Positions 11,701 through 21,199 of a DNA stretch of 44,267 bases are shown in pieces. Within the stretch, counting starts at the first letter, position 1. Every line of letters starts with the position of its first letter. The DNA lies in assembly GCA_001430745.1 (NCBI GenBank), contig KQ482032.1, positions 1,535,811 through 1,580,077 on the forward strand, in the 5' to 3' direction. The translations under genes were made by a program, and so were the position numbers. Under the pieces are notes generated by a model. It saw only the letters and a program-made list of their open reading frames with translations, did not search any database and had not been told where the DNA came from. This DNA comes from Auxenochlorella pyrenoidosa. Lineage: Eukaryota > Chlorophyta > Trebouxiophyceae > Chlorellales > Chlorellaceae.

Positions 11701-13579
11701 NNNNNNNNNNNNNNNNNNNNNNNNNNNNNNNNNNNNNNNNNNNNNNNNNNNNNNNNNNNNNNNNNNNNNNNNNNNNNNNNNNNNNNNNNNNNNNNNNNNN
11801 NNNNNNNNNNNNNNNNNNNNNNNNNNNNNNNNNNNNNNNNNNNNNNNNNNNNNNNNNNNNNNNNNNNNNNNNNNNNNNNNNNNNNNNNNNNNNNNNNNNN
11901 NNNNNNNNNNNNNNNNNNNNNNNNNNNNNNNNNNNNNNNNNNNNNNNNNNNNNNNNNNNNNNNCGGAGGGCGAGGGGGCTGGGGTGGCGGGGGCGAGGGG
12001 GCTGGGTGGCGGGGGCGAGGGGCTGGGTGGCGGCGGGCGAGGGGCTGGGTGGTGGGGGTGAGGGGCTGGGTGGCGGGGGTGGCGAGGGCTTGGGTGGTGG
12101 CGGGGGTGAGGGCTTGGGAGGTGGCGGGGGTGAGGGCCTGGGAGGCGGGGCCGACAACTTGGGCGGGGGGCGCCGAAGCACATTTGGAGGCGGGCGCTGC
12201 GGCGGGCGCACGGGGCATGGCACCTGGAGCACCTCCCACTGCGTCAGTTGAGGCCCCCGCTTGGGGTACAGGGCCAGCTGGGGCGCGGGGCAGCGCGTGA
12301 ACAGGCCATTCAGCGCTCCCAGGTAGCTGGGGCAGGCGGCGGCGTTGCGGGCCTGCATCAACGGGCAAGGCAGGGGATCTGAGGGGGACAGCTCCTTGGG
12401 CAGGGTCCTTGGGTATGCATGCGTAGGGCCGTTCACAGCAGGCAGGGGGATCAGATGTCAGCGCATGCCCCTGGAGCCCTCACAGTGGCTCGGATAAAGT
12501 AGCGGTCGGCAGCGCCAGGCACAGGCTCCAACGTCCAGGCTGTCGGCCCGGCGCTCAGGCCGGCCGACGTACTGCGGCAGGCGGGCCGCGCTGCCAGGTT
12601 TGCACCGCAGGCCAAGCCGCCGCTGGCGCGAGCTGTTGCCTGCGCAGCGGCAGGGCAGACGGTATGATGGGCCTCCCAAGGCCTCCACAGGGCTGAAGTA
12701 GGGGCACGGCAGAGGTGCTGCACTCCTGCTCCTGCTCCTGGTCCCGCGGGCACCCACCTGCAGCCAGGCCGGCACGCCCGACAGGTGCCGCCCCGCCCTC
12801 GCGCCGCGGCCAGGGGCTGCCATCACGTACCATGTTGTCCGCTGGAGTCTCAAGGTCAGATCACTGCCAGGGGGGGTGTGGAAGTCGCACAGGGGGGCAG
12901 GCGCAGGCTGTATCCATTGCAGCACATTAGCTGCCTAGAATGATGCAGGCGGGTGTCAAGGCCAGCCAACAAACCAATGCTCGTTCACAACCCGCTGCTT
13001 GTAAATTCATGCACTCTCGCCCAACCCACTTGCAAGCTCCAGGTGCGAGAAACCCTGCGTGTGGAGGCGAAGGCGAGGAGGAGTTGAGAGCTAGCCAGAA
13101 GGGGCACACCTGTCTCTCGAGCTCGCTGCCGCTAACCAGCAGTGACAAGCCCTCTCAGTGTGCGCACCTCTCTGCGGGCAGTTGTTCCTGCCCACCAGCT
13201 TGATCGACACACATCCCTGAGTCAGGTCTGCTGCTGCAAATCCTGCAGTCAGGGATGCCTTCAGCAAAGCGCCGCTAAGCGACAGCAGTGGGCGGCGGCA
13301 GGCACAACAGCGACAGAAGGGACACACTGTCCTGGGTAAATCGGCGGGAGCTGTCAAGCTCAAGGCATGCCCATCTATGCTATAGGGAAAGGCTGGGAAG
13401 CGGAATCCGGAAGCAAGGAAGGTTTTGCTCGCAACCTGCTGGGCAAGCAGGGGTTGTGCGCTTCTGTTGTCGCCGATTATCGATCCAATGCTGTGAGAGC
13501 CCCGAATCCCGTCGCTCTGCATACCTGCCAGAGTGAAGACCAGCAGCACCCTGCACAGGGAGCTCTCCAGCTCTCGCAT
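8718..13579 (-). CDS. Secreted beta-trefoil-like / proline-rich / hedgehog-type Hint protein
   Basis: In-frame exons: 13579-13525, 12930-12831, 12757-12484, 12352-11218 (contains the N gap), 11031-10650, 10428-10248, 10038-9954, 9808-9388, about 9207-9066 (uncertain 3' end) and 8993-8718. Exon 1 encodes a signal peptide (LCRVLLVFTLAG). Exons 3-4 carry two Cys-rich repeats resembling ricin/fascin-type beta-trefoil units (WTLEPVPGAADRYFIR; CPSYLGALNGLF..WEVLQVP). A Pro-rich (SPPPP)n linker like algal hydroxyproline-rich wall proteins follows, then an unrecognised region. The C-terminal Hint domain starts CFPASATVHVEG, continues LRAGDRLLALD and LSPRHFLPV, and has the Hog-like GGTLVVDGVLAS, then SDWILDD. 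A hydrophobic stretch (ALPATAVAGAVAAVLA) lies before the end. Hint domains self-cleave at the Cys. The residue before it here is Tyr rather than Gly. Autoprocessing is plausible but unproven. Confidence 0.8.
10171..10255. repeat. Nested hairpin flanked by a 12-bp direct repeat
   Basis: The direct repeat gcacctgtttcc lies at 10171-10182 and 10244-10255. Between them is a perfect 15-bp inverted repeat (caacaggagtgcgcc at 10184-10198, ggcgcactcctgttg at 10228-10242). That encloses a second 8-bp stem (10202-10209 with 10217-10224). On the minus strand each direct repeat reads GGAAACAG|GTGC, so the splice donor of the exon just before the Hint domain is duplicated. Confidence 0.9.
11283..11963. 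other. Assembly gap (681 N) inside the proline-rich exon
   Basis: Run of N flanked on both sides by near-identical G-rich repeats that encode Pro/Ser on the minus strand. The gap is almost certainly a collapsed or unsequenced repeat. True length, frame across it and linker size are unknown, and reading frames that cross it are meaningless. Confidence 0.97.
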
Positions 13580-14584
13580 CCCGCACCACAGTTGCCCTCT
13601 GAGCTCCCCTATTGATGTGGGCGAGCGAAAACCATGATTGGCTTGAGGATGATCATGGACCTGCGCACATGGACTGTGTGGCTGCGGGCGCGTCGCATGG
13701 CGGCGGTGTTGCTGCTTGCAGTGCCACCTACCGGTTGAACAGGAGCAGCACCAGCCGAGCTTAGTTTTAGCCCTGCCCAACTGCTGCTGCTGCAAGAGCA
13801 AGACAGCTCGGGAGCTGTCCTCTCCTAGGTGATCTGGACGATTGTGGCAGTACGCTCGATATGCCTGCTCTGCTGACAAGCACATGCAGCACCTGCTGGC
13901 ATGCCGCTGGCTTGCCCCAGTCTCTGGCCTAGAAACAAGTAGGGCTGCACATGCAGGGAGGAGATGAAGTGGCAGCCCTGCTGGTGCCGGGCGGGTGGAC
14001 AAGCCCTGGAACCACCTCCGCTGGCGGGGCATCCTGATGCATGTAGAACACACCGATGAGTGCTTGCTGGCACCGTCAATGGCAAAGGCTTGTGAGTTGG
14101 CATGGCTGAACTGCTTTGCGGATTCCGACAGCGAGGGTTGGGTCATTGCAGGCAGCTCTGCTGTTGCGGGCTGCCCCATCAGCAATGTGGGCGGAAGGCG
14201 CCCACACCTCCTTTCTCGCCCAGCCCAGAAAAGAGTGAAAAGGAGCAGCACCAACGATTGCAGGGCCCCGGCGGCATCTCGCCCGGCGTTTCCAAAGGCT
14301 CCCAGGTGCGGCCTGTCATGCCCGGTGCCTTTTACCTGCAGCACCTCCTCCAGCAAACCATGCCGGCCGCGCGTGCTAGGCACGCTGGCTCTGCTCTGCT
14401 GGGGAGCTGTGCTGTTGACGTTGCCGCCTTGAGAGGCGCTGGGAGGCTGCGGGGCTGGTTGGGGTGGGAGGGAGCAAGGCAGGCTCTATGCGCGGAAGGC
14501 GAGCTGGGCACAGCGTGCCCAGTCGGCCTCGGGCAGCGCATCCTCTGCGTGGCCTGAGCTCTGCAGGCAGCAGTGGCATGGCAG
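13580..14584. other. Non-genic stretch upstream of the Hint gene
   Basis: Presumed promoter of the minus-strand Hint gene. Long minus-strand frames are open here but show no domain, no biased codon pattern and no splice-consistent continuation. I see no gene. Confidence 0.45.
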
Positions 14585-14850
14585 CTGACAAGCGAGTCGA
14601 GCACCGAGCGCTTCTCCTCGCAGCCGACCTGGGGCCGCCCGCCGCTGGCCCGGCACTGCACGCTGGGCATGCCGTGCAGCGCTGCGAGCCGCTGGACCAC
14701 CTGGTGGCAGGCCGTCGCGCTGGGTGCACCCCAGCCGGGAAAGGGGCCTGAGTAGGCGGCCACCCGCAGCATGGCGGTGCAGCCAAGCTTTTCTTTGATC
14801 ACAGAAGTGCCGCAGGGCTTCTGTCGTGCTGGGCTCTTCTGGCAGGAAGA
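14585..14850 (-). pseudogene. Degenerate copy of glycosylase exon 2
   Basis: 14585-14776 matches 7722-7914 (the 3' part of glycosylase exon 2) with only about a dozen mismatches. Its conceptual product shares RVAAYSGPFPGWGAPSA and GCEEKRSVLDSLV. Homology begins exactly at the exon's 3' boundary: the original continues GTCAG|GTGG, the copy GTCAGCTGCC, so the donor is gone. Beyond 14776 weaker similarity persists (PCGTSVIKEK versus PYNTTVVKEE), while the stretch containing the fourth SUMO motif is missing. No other glycosylase exon is visible nearby. Read as a partial duplication that lost function. Retention as an exon of an unknown transcript cannot be excluded. Confidence 0.75.
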
Positions 14851-15566
14851 CGGCACAGTTAGGGTGAGCGGAGTGACGGCAGCGGCGGGCAGCGCCGTAG
14901 CCGTGTCAAGCTGCCATACGCCAGGAATCGGGTAGTCTGGTGCTGATACAACTAGATACCGGTATGGTAGGGGCGTTGCAATAAGCTGCAGGCGGCGTGG
15001 GGCAGAGGAGAAGAAGAGGGCTTCGCTTGCTGCGAGCCCACGCCTTACAAGAGCTTCTGCTGCATGGCAAATGACTTATTGGTTGCCATGATCAGCGCTC
15101 GAGCAGGACTTAAGACCGCTCGCTACTGAGACATGCTCCATCGCGCGCACAGCAGGGCTCCCTCACAGGCTCCCTCACAGCGGATTCCTCGTGTACTTTG
15201 CATAACACCGCGATCGAAAGTGGGCTGCAGTCGATCGCTCCCAAGCTGTGCACACCGCGGTGCTGGGCTGCGACGGCGCCGCCTTCCCTCGAGCCTCCTT
15301 ACCTAGCCTTGCGTGAAGGTGAGACTGGAAGAGCAGCCAGGGTGCATGCCGATGGCAGCGCCAGGGCCCAACAACTCCTCACCGTGCTGGCCTCTCGGCT
15401 CCCGCCCCTGCGAAGACCTTCTCCCTCCTGCCATGCTGCAGGTTGCCCAACAACACTCTGCTGGCGTAGTACGTTCAGTTGGAGATTGTGACAGTACAAG
15501 CAGGGCAGCACAGGCGGTTGCGGCGAGGCTGGAACAGGGGAGCCAACACTTACTGGCGCCGCAGTC
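14851..15566. other. Upstream region of the beta-barrel gene
   Basis: No convincing exon. It holds the presumed plus-strand promoter and a short tandem duplication near 15158-15182 (ggctccctcaca twice). Otherwise unremarkable. Confidence 0.4.
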
Positions 15567-17540
15567 ATGGCGGCGCCCAAGGACACCGGCTGCAACTTGG
15601 TGCAGCAGCTGTTTGAGCAGCAGCTTGGCCTGCTCAGGCCGTTGCCTGATGCAGTGACAGCCTCCAACAGCAGCAGCGAGTTCAGGCAAGCAGGGGGGAG
15701 GCTGCTGAGCTGTGACCGCTCCCACCTCTGCATCCTCGATCCCCCGTAGCTCGCATGTCATGCAGCAGGCAGGCTTTTGCAAGTTACGTTGCCGTGCTGC
15801 TTACAACTGCTCACATAACGTGGCGAAATCTCTGGATCACAGGGAACGGGAGCAGCTGCGCTTCAAAGTGGCCCGAGGTGTGGCGCTGGACTACCAGGCG
15901 GTGCCGGCAACGGGCACGCTGCTGGGGCTCTCCTACCAGCCGCAGCGGCCGCCGCCACGCCGCATGCCGCACCCACACTGTCCTGCGCCAACCAGTGGCG
16001 CTGCTCCTCTACCGAACGGAGCGCCAGGTGCAGCAGCCAGCGCAGGTGCAGCAGAAGCAGCTGATGGATCCGTGCCTGCAGCGCCAGCGGCCGTCCCGCC
16101 CGCAGCACCGCCGCTGTGGCGTCCGCAGCAGCCGCAGCCGGCACATGCCACACTTTGGGGGCTTGTCCAGCCCGCAGCCGGGGTGGGTGTGCACACAGCA
16201 CTCAGCGCTGTGGATGTTGGGCCCACCGGCTTTGGTGGCTGGCACCAGGATGGCTTCCTGGACCTCACCCCCCGTGCCGGCATCGACTACAGCCTGGCGC
16301 GGCACCCTGGCAGCGGCATGTCGGCTGAGGTTCAGCTGCAGGCAACGTGAGGGGGAGGGCAGGGAGTGGGAGGATGGCAGGAGGGGAGCGCAGAGCCCGT
16401 AGCAGCGACCAGGCTGCCAGCATGCTGTTGGAGCGCACATTTTCTGCCTGTTGAGGATCAATGCACGCAGCGTGGTGTGGCCTGCTTGTCGCAGGTGAAA
16501 GGTTCATGCATTCCCTGCCCCTGCTTTTCGTCACCCTCCTTTGCAGCCTGCCCAGCCTGCTGCTGCTTCCCGAGCTGACGGTGCAGCACAGGCTGGCAGG
16601 CGCCCAGGCCAGCTGCGGGCTCCAGCACACCAGCACAGTCAGCGCCCCGCTGCTGCGCGGCGCCGCGGTGGCGCGGCTGCGAGCAGCAGAGGCGGCGCCG
16701 GGGGCTGATGGCACCCTGCTCACTTTTGAGCTTCAAGGGCGCGGCAAGCGGGCGGCCAGGGGTCTTGCAGGCGGCGCCAAGCTGCAATCAGAGCACTCGA
16801 CCGCCTTTTATGGCAGCAGTAGTGGCGGCAGCGGCAGAAGTTGCAGTCATGCGCGCACAGACGGCGCCTGCAGTGATAGTGAGGAGGAGGACGGCAGCAG
16901 CGGCGGCGGCAGCAGCTCCTGTGGAGTTGGTAGAGGCGGCAAGGCGCAGCAAGGCCAGCAGCGGGTGCCAGGGCTGCGCCTGCAGGCGGCACCCGCCGCC
17001 CTGAGGAGCTGGGAGGACGTGAGCGGGAGCTGGCGGCAGGCCTGGGGCGGGCGGCTGCGCAGCGCGGTGGGCTACCAGGGGCGGCAGCGGCGCTGGAACT
17101 TGGAGCTCTCCTCAAAGCTGGGCAGGTACCTCTCAGCCGCTGGCAGCCTGGTGTGCGAGGGCCCGTCAGACGCAGCAGCAGTACTGGCGGCAGCGTGCGC
17201 TGATGACGGCATCAGCCGCGCCAATGGCGGTGAGGTTGGCAGCAGCCGGCAGCTGCGGCAGCAAATGGGCGCCTACCTGGGCGCCTACCTGGGCGCCTCA
17301 CGGCTGCGCAGAGCGGGCGTCAAGCTGACGTGCCGTCTGCAGCGCCCGGCTCGGCAGCAGCTGCACCTGGAGAGCGCCCTGGGCGAGAGCGGCGAGCTGA
17401 GCCACACGCTGCGCTACCGCCTGGGCGGCGGTGGACGGGCCGACTGGCAGCAGCAGCGGGCAAGGGCGGATGTGGCGCTTGTATCGCAGCCCGCGCAACA
17501 GCGCTGGGAGCTCAAGTTTGACTTTTTCGCTCCCCACTGA
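15567..17540 (+). CDS. Putative beta-barrel membrane protein, unknown function
   Basis: Three exons, 15567-15685, 15843-16346 and 16547-17540, keep frame and give 538 aa. The first intron has a GC donor (TTCAG|GCAAGC). The start sits in a favourable context (gtcATGG) and the upstream frame is not coding-like. I do not recognise the family. The sequence alternates short amphipathic segments with Gly-, Ser- and Ala-rich loops: VALDYQAVP, LLGLSYQP, AEVQLQA, LTVQHRLAG, RWNLELSSKLG, LHLESALGE, LSHTLRYRLGG. It ends WELKFDFFAPH, an aromatic-ended strand as in outer-envelope barrels. There is no clear N-terminal signal. An acidic/Ser/Gly insert (DSEEEDGSSGGGSS) lies mid-protein. A chloroplast or mitochondrial outer-membrane location is a guess. 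17275-17299 holds a 12-bp tandem repeat encoding GAYLGAYLGA. Confidence 0.7.
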
Positions 17541-17926
17541 GGTGTTCTGTCATGGGTTCCTGCACCCTTGACTTCTGGAGCACCCCTTGCTGACCACTTA
17601 TCAATCTTGCAATTCTCTGTATCCTCCCCACCGCTGCGCGTCGTACAATAGTGTGTGTTAGCCCGACCCATTGTGTCGTGCACCTGAATGCAAGCACATT
17701 TTCCCATTGCACAGCACAGCCTGATGGCTGCACATGCAGCTGCTGGCTTGAGTGCGCTGCGATGAAATTACAACAGAAATGCAGCAGGCGCAAGGGGACA
17801 CGCCATGCAGGCCATGGTGTCGCTCGGGTGCTTCTCCGAGGTCGCGCCATCCTTTGAGATTGAGCATCGGCTCATAAGTCTTATCCTACATCTGGGAAAT
17901 GGCTCACGAGTCTCAAGTTGGAGAGT
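17541..17926. other. Spacer between the beta-barrel and WD40 genes
   Basis: About 390 bp between two plus-strand genes. It contains the 3' UTR of the first and the promoter/5' UTR of the second. No exon or RNA gene seen. Confidence 0.45.
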
Positions 17927-20869
17927 ATGGCTGCCGGCTCTCTGGACAGGTGGTTGCAGCGCAGCAGGGCTCCGCTTGAGCCTGTTCAAGCGGTCCATGA
18001 ACATGCACCAAGCGAGCCGCAGCGCTCCCAGCAGACGGCCGAGCCTGCTCCAAGCGCGCAACAGCAACAGGAGCATCAAAAGGCTTCCAGCGGGACGCTC
18101 GACGGCTTTATCAAACGTGTAGATGATAGAGAAGCGCAGAACGCATCGGCACAGGCTGCAGAGGAGTGGCAGCGATGCCGGCAGCGGCGCCGCTTGGTCG
18201 GGTGAGTGTTTTGATTTCTTGCTGGGAAGCGTGAATGTGAACAGCGTGTGTCAACACTATCCAGGTGAATGCAGTGGATAAGAATCCAGGAGGGAACACG
18301 ATGACGTGTGATTGGATGCTTGCAAGCTGTACCTCCGCGAGTGCTGTGCAACCTTCCATCCGCCCACCGGTGCCCGCAGGAGTACACTCGACTGGCAGCT
18401 GACCGGCAGAGTCGGCCCTGTTGCAGCCGCCGCTCTGCATCACGCGCATGCTGCGGCACTACGGCAGCGCGCCATGCTGGAGTCACATGCTTGGCAGCGG
18501 CCAGTACTGGGCGGCTCCCCTCTTTCGCCCGAGGAAGCGGGCAGCATCCAGTGCGCGCAGTGGGACAGCGGCGGAGAACTGCTGGTGGCAGGTGGGTGCT
18601 GGTCGGACAGGCTGTCGGCAAGCCGCAGCCTCCTGTGGTGTCCAGGCCAGCGTGGCTCGCGCCCTCGTCCTGCTGCTGCTCGCTGCTTGGCTTGCAAAGG
18701 CCACGCGCTGTTCTTTGAACAACCTCAAGCCGGCTCACTGAAGCTGACGCCTCAACTGCGGCGCAGGCAGCGAAGAGGGGCTGCTGACCGTGCACAGCGG
18801 CGCCACGCTGGTGCGGGCGGGCTGGGCCCTGTCGCCGCTGCCACTGGCGCAGCAGCCGGTGGGCACTGCCGACCCCCTGCTCCTGCTGGACACCCACATG
18901 CCCAAGCTGCAAGCAGTGCGGTGGAACCCCGCGGACGAGAATGTGGTGGGGGTGGTGTCTGCCGCTTCGCGGCAGCTCCACCTCTTCGACCTCCAGCACA
19001 CCCAGGTGTGAGCCCCGCCGCTGGGCAGCCTGCGCCGCCTGGTCTGTGCGCAGGTGGGACAGCAGGAAGGTGCTTGATGCATGCATGAGAGAGTGCAGCT
19101 GCCCAGGGCTGCATGGCCTGCGGCATGGCCCGCTAGTGGGCAGTGCACGCGTGCCTGGCCAGTCCTAACCACAGCGCATCTTCACGGCTTGGCCGGCTGT
19201 TGGTGGTTCGCAAATTATCGAGGGGAGTCAGCAGGGCCCTTTGCTCGCGCTGCCTGAGCCGGCTGGCCCTGCCTCTCACCCCGCGCTGCCCTGCCTTCAG
19301 GGCCAGCCGTGCCAGGTGCTTGTCACACCGCAGCAGTCGGCCAGCTCTGGGCTGGCAGGCAGCACAGCCGTGGGCCTCACGGACCTGGCCTTCTTTGGGG
19401 GCGCGGCGCCAGCAGCGGGCGGCTGCCGGGGCGGCGCAGGCGGGGGGGCCGGGTACGCTGTGCTGGCATCCGGCAACGGCGGGCAGGTGTTCCTGTGGGA
19501 CACGCGCGCCAGGTCGGTGCCCAGCGCCACGCTGGCGGCGCAGCAGGGCAGCGGCGCCCTGTACGCGGTGCAGCTGGCGCCGTGCGGGCAGGTGGTGCTG
19601 GCAGGCAGCCAGAGCGGGGAGGTCAAGGTCTGGGACCTGCGGTGAGCGCCTTGGGTGGGTTTGGGGGGTTTATGTGTAGTGTGTGGGTGTGGGGGTGGGG
19701 GTGGGGGTGGGGGGGGGTGGGGGGGGTGGGGGTAGCACGGCCATGACGCTACTTTGGGTCTATTGCCAGTCGACGTGGGAAGGCAGAGCGCGCCCCGTGG
19801 CCCCTGCTGGCTGACCCCGCCTCTTGCCCCTCGCCCTGCAGCGGCGGCAGCAGCAGCACGCTGCGCTTTGGCGGCACCGTGCACCACCACCCGCTGCTGG
19901 CCTCCTTCAACCTGCGCTACGCCCTGACCGCCGTGCCCGGGCTGGCCAGCCAGACGTCCATCCCCGCCAGCGGGGTGCACTCGATGCAGGTGCGGCCCTA
20001 CGGCTGCGGCCGCTGTGGCTGCGACCATTTGGAGAGGGCAGGGTGGTGCCAGCAATTCCCAGCTGCTGCCCGCTCCTGGGTGGGTGAGCCCTGGCCGCTC
20101 TGAGCGCTCAACCCCCGTTCTGTGTGCAGCTGGACCCGTGGGACCCTGGCCGGCTGGCCTTCCACCTGGGCTGCGGCTGGTCGGGCGTCCTGCACCTCCA
20201 CTCTGGCGCAGTCACCCACCTGCACGCGCCCGCCCACACGCCGTTTGCGGAGGAGGCCCCCGGGGCGCCGGGGGACGAGGGCGCGGCCACCGCCAGCGTG
20301 GCGCAGATGCTGCTGTGGGCATCCACCGCGGCGCCGGGTGCGCAAGCGCCGGGCTGGGGCTCCCAACCTCACGCGGTGCTGTTGGCTGCCTTTGCCCAGC
20401 TCTGTGCCAATCATTTTTTTGTATTATTGTTTTATTTATTTATTGCTCTGATTCGACGAGCCGTTTCCAGCCTGCAGCCTTACACCCCCACCCCACCCCA
20501 CCCGGCCCTGTGCATGCAGCCCTGCACCGTCAGGCCGCGTGGACGCCCGACGGCCGCCGCTACTGCGTGCCCTCCCGCCGCGACGACGCCCTGCTGCTCC
20601 TCGACTTTGCCGACTCGCCAGAGGCAGGCTGCTATGCCCTGCGCGACGAGGCAGAGCAGGAGCAGTGGCAGTGGCAGCCCGGACCTGCCAGCAGGGGTGG
20701 CACCCAGGGCATGCAGGGCAGCAGCCGGGAGGGCTGGCAGCCGGCGGCGCCGCCAGCAGTTGGGGTCCAGCTCAGCCAGGCGGCGGTGTGCTGCGCCGCG
20801 CACCCTGGAGGGGACCTGCTGGTGGCGGGCAGCATCAACAGCTGCCTGTCGGTGGTGGGCCTGGCGTGA
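17927..20869 (+). CDS. Plant-type transducin/WD40-repeat protein
   Basis: Seven exons close to 590 aa: 17927-18201, 18380-18591, 18767-19005, 19301-19641, 19842-19989, 20130-20337 and 20520-20869. The repeats form a beta-propeller. Visible blades include SIQCAQWDSGGELLVAG then GSEEGLLTVH, LQAVRWNPADENVVGVV then QLHLFDL, YAVLASGNGGQVFLWDTRA, QVVLAGSQSGEVKVWDLR, and LDPWDPGRLAFHL followed by GCGWSGVLHL. The C-terminal CCAAHPGGDLLVAGS closes it. The order and wording of these blades match a land-plant transducin family of unknown function, from memory and without a search. The N-terminal ~90 residues are non-propeller and carry two similar short motifs (SLDRWLQRS and TLDGFIKRV). Scaffold role inferred. 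The start is the ATG at 17927; an in-frame TTG lies just upstream. Confidence 0.85.
19676..19737 (+). repeat. G-run intronic tract, potential G-quadruplex
   Basis: Intron 4 of the WD40 gene contains successive runs of five or more G separated by single T (gtgggggtgggggtggggg and onward). It lies on the transcribed-sense strand just after the splice donor, so it could fold in the pre-mRNA. Confidence 0.8.
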
Positions 20870-21199
20870 GGCTGCGCCTTTACAGTGACCGACCAGCAGC
20901 CTGTCCTGCATTCCTGCCATGATGTACCCACGACCAAACTCGTTGCATTCTTTCACCAGCAGCAGCAATGTGGCAAAGCATGCACATGTCATGTTCCAGG
21001 CCGATGCATTGCCCTGCACTACAGCGGGCTGCCATATGGCCCCTGTGTGGGGTGACGCTGAGGGTCAGGCCATGAGGATTGCCTGCCCTGCTCATGGTGC
21101 TAGCCTTTGATGCATCACCTTGCGGGCGGTGCTTCAGTTGCGTTCCAGGCTATGCCATGCCGTATTTCTATGACAAGGCTTGCAGGCAGGCCAAGCTTT

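Noticed and set aside
10915..12436. Several long frames crossing the N run
   Set aside because: They are open only because N cannot create stops.
13091..14383. Long minus-strand open frame of 430 codons
   Set aside because: No domain or biased composition. It overlaps the signal-peptide exon of the Hint gene in another frame and runs through the intron.
18076..19086. 336-codon minus-strand frame
   Set aside because: Antisense to WD40 exons whose splice phases and blades are coherent.
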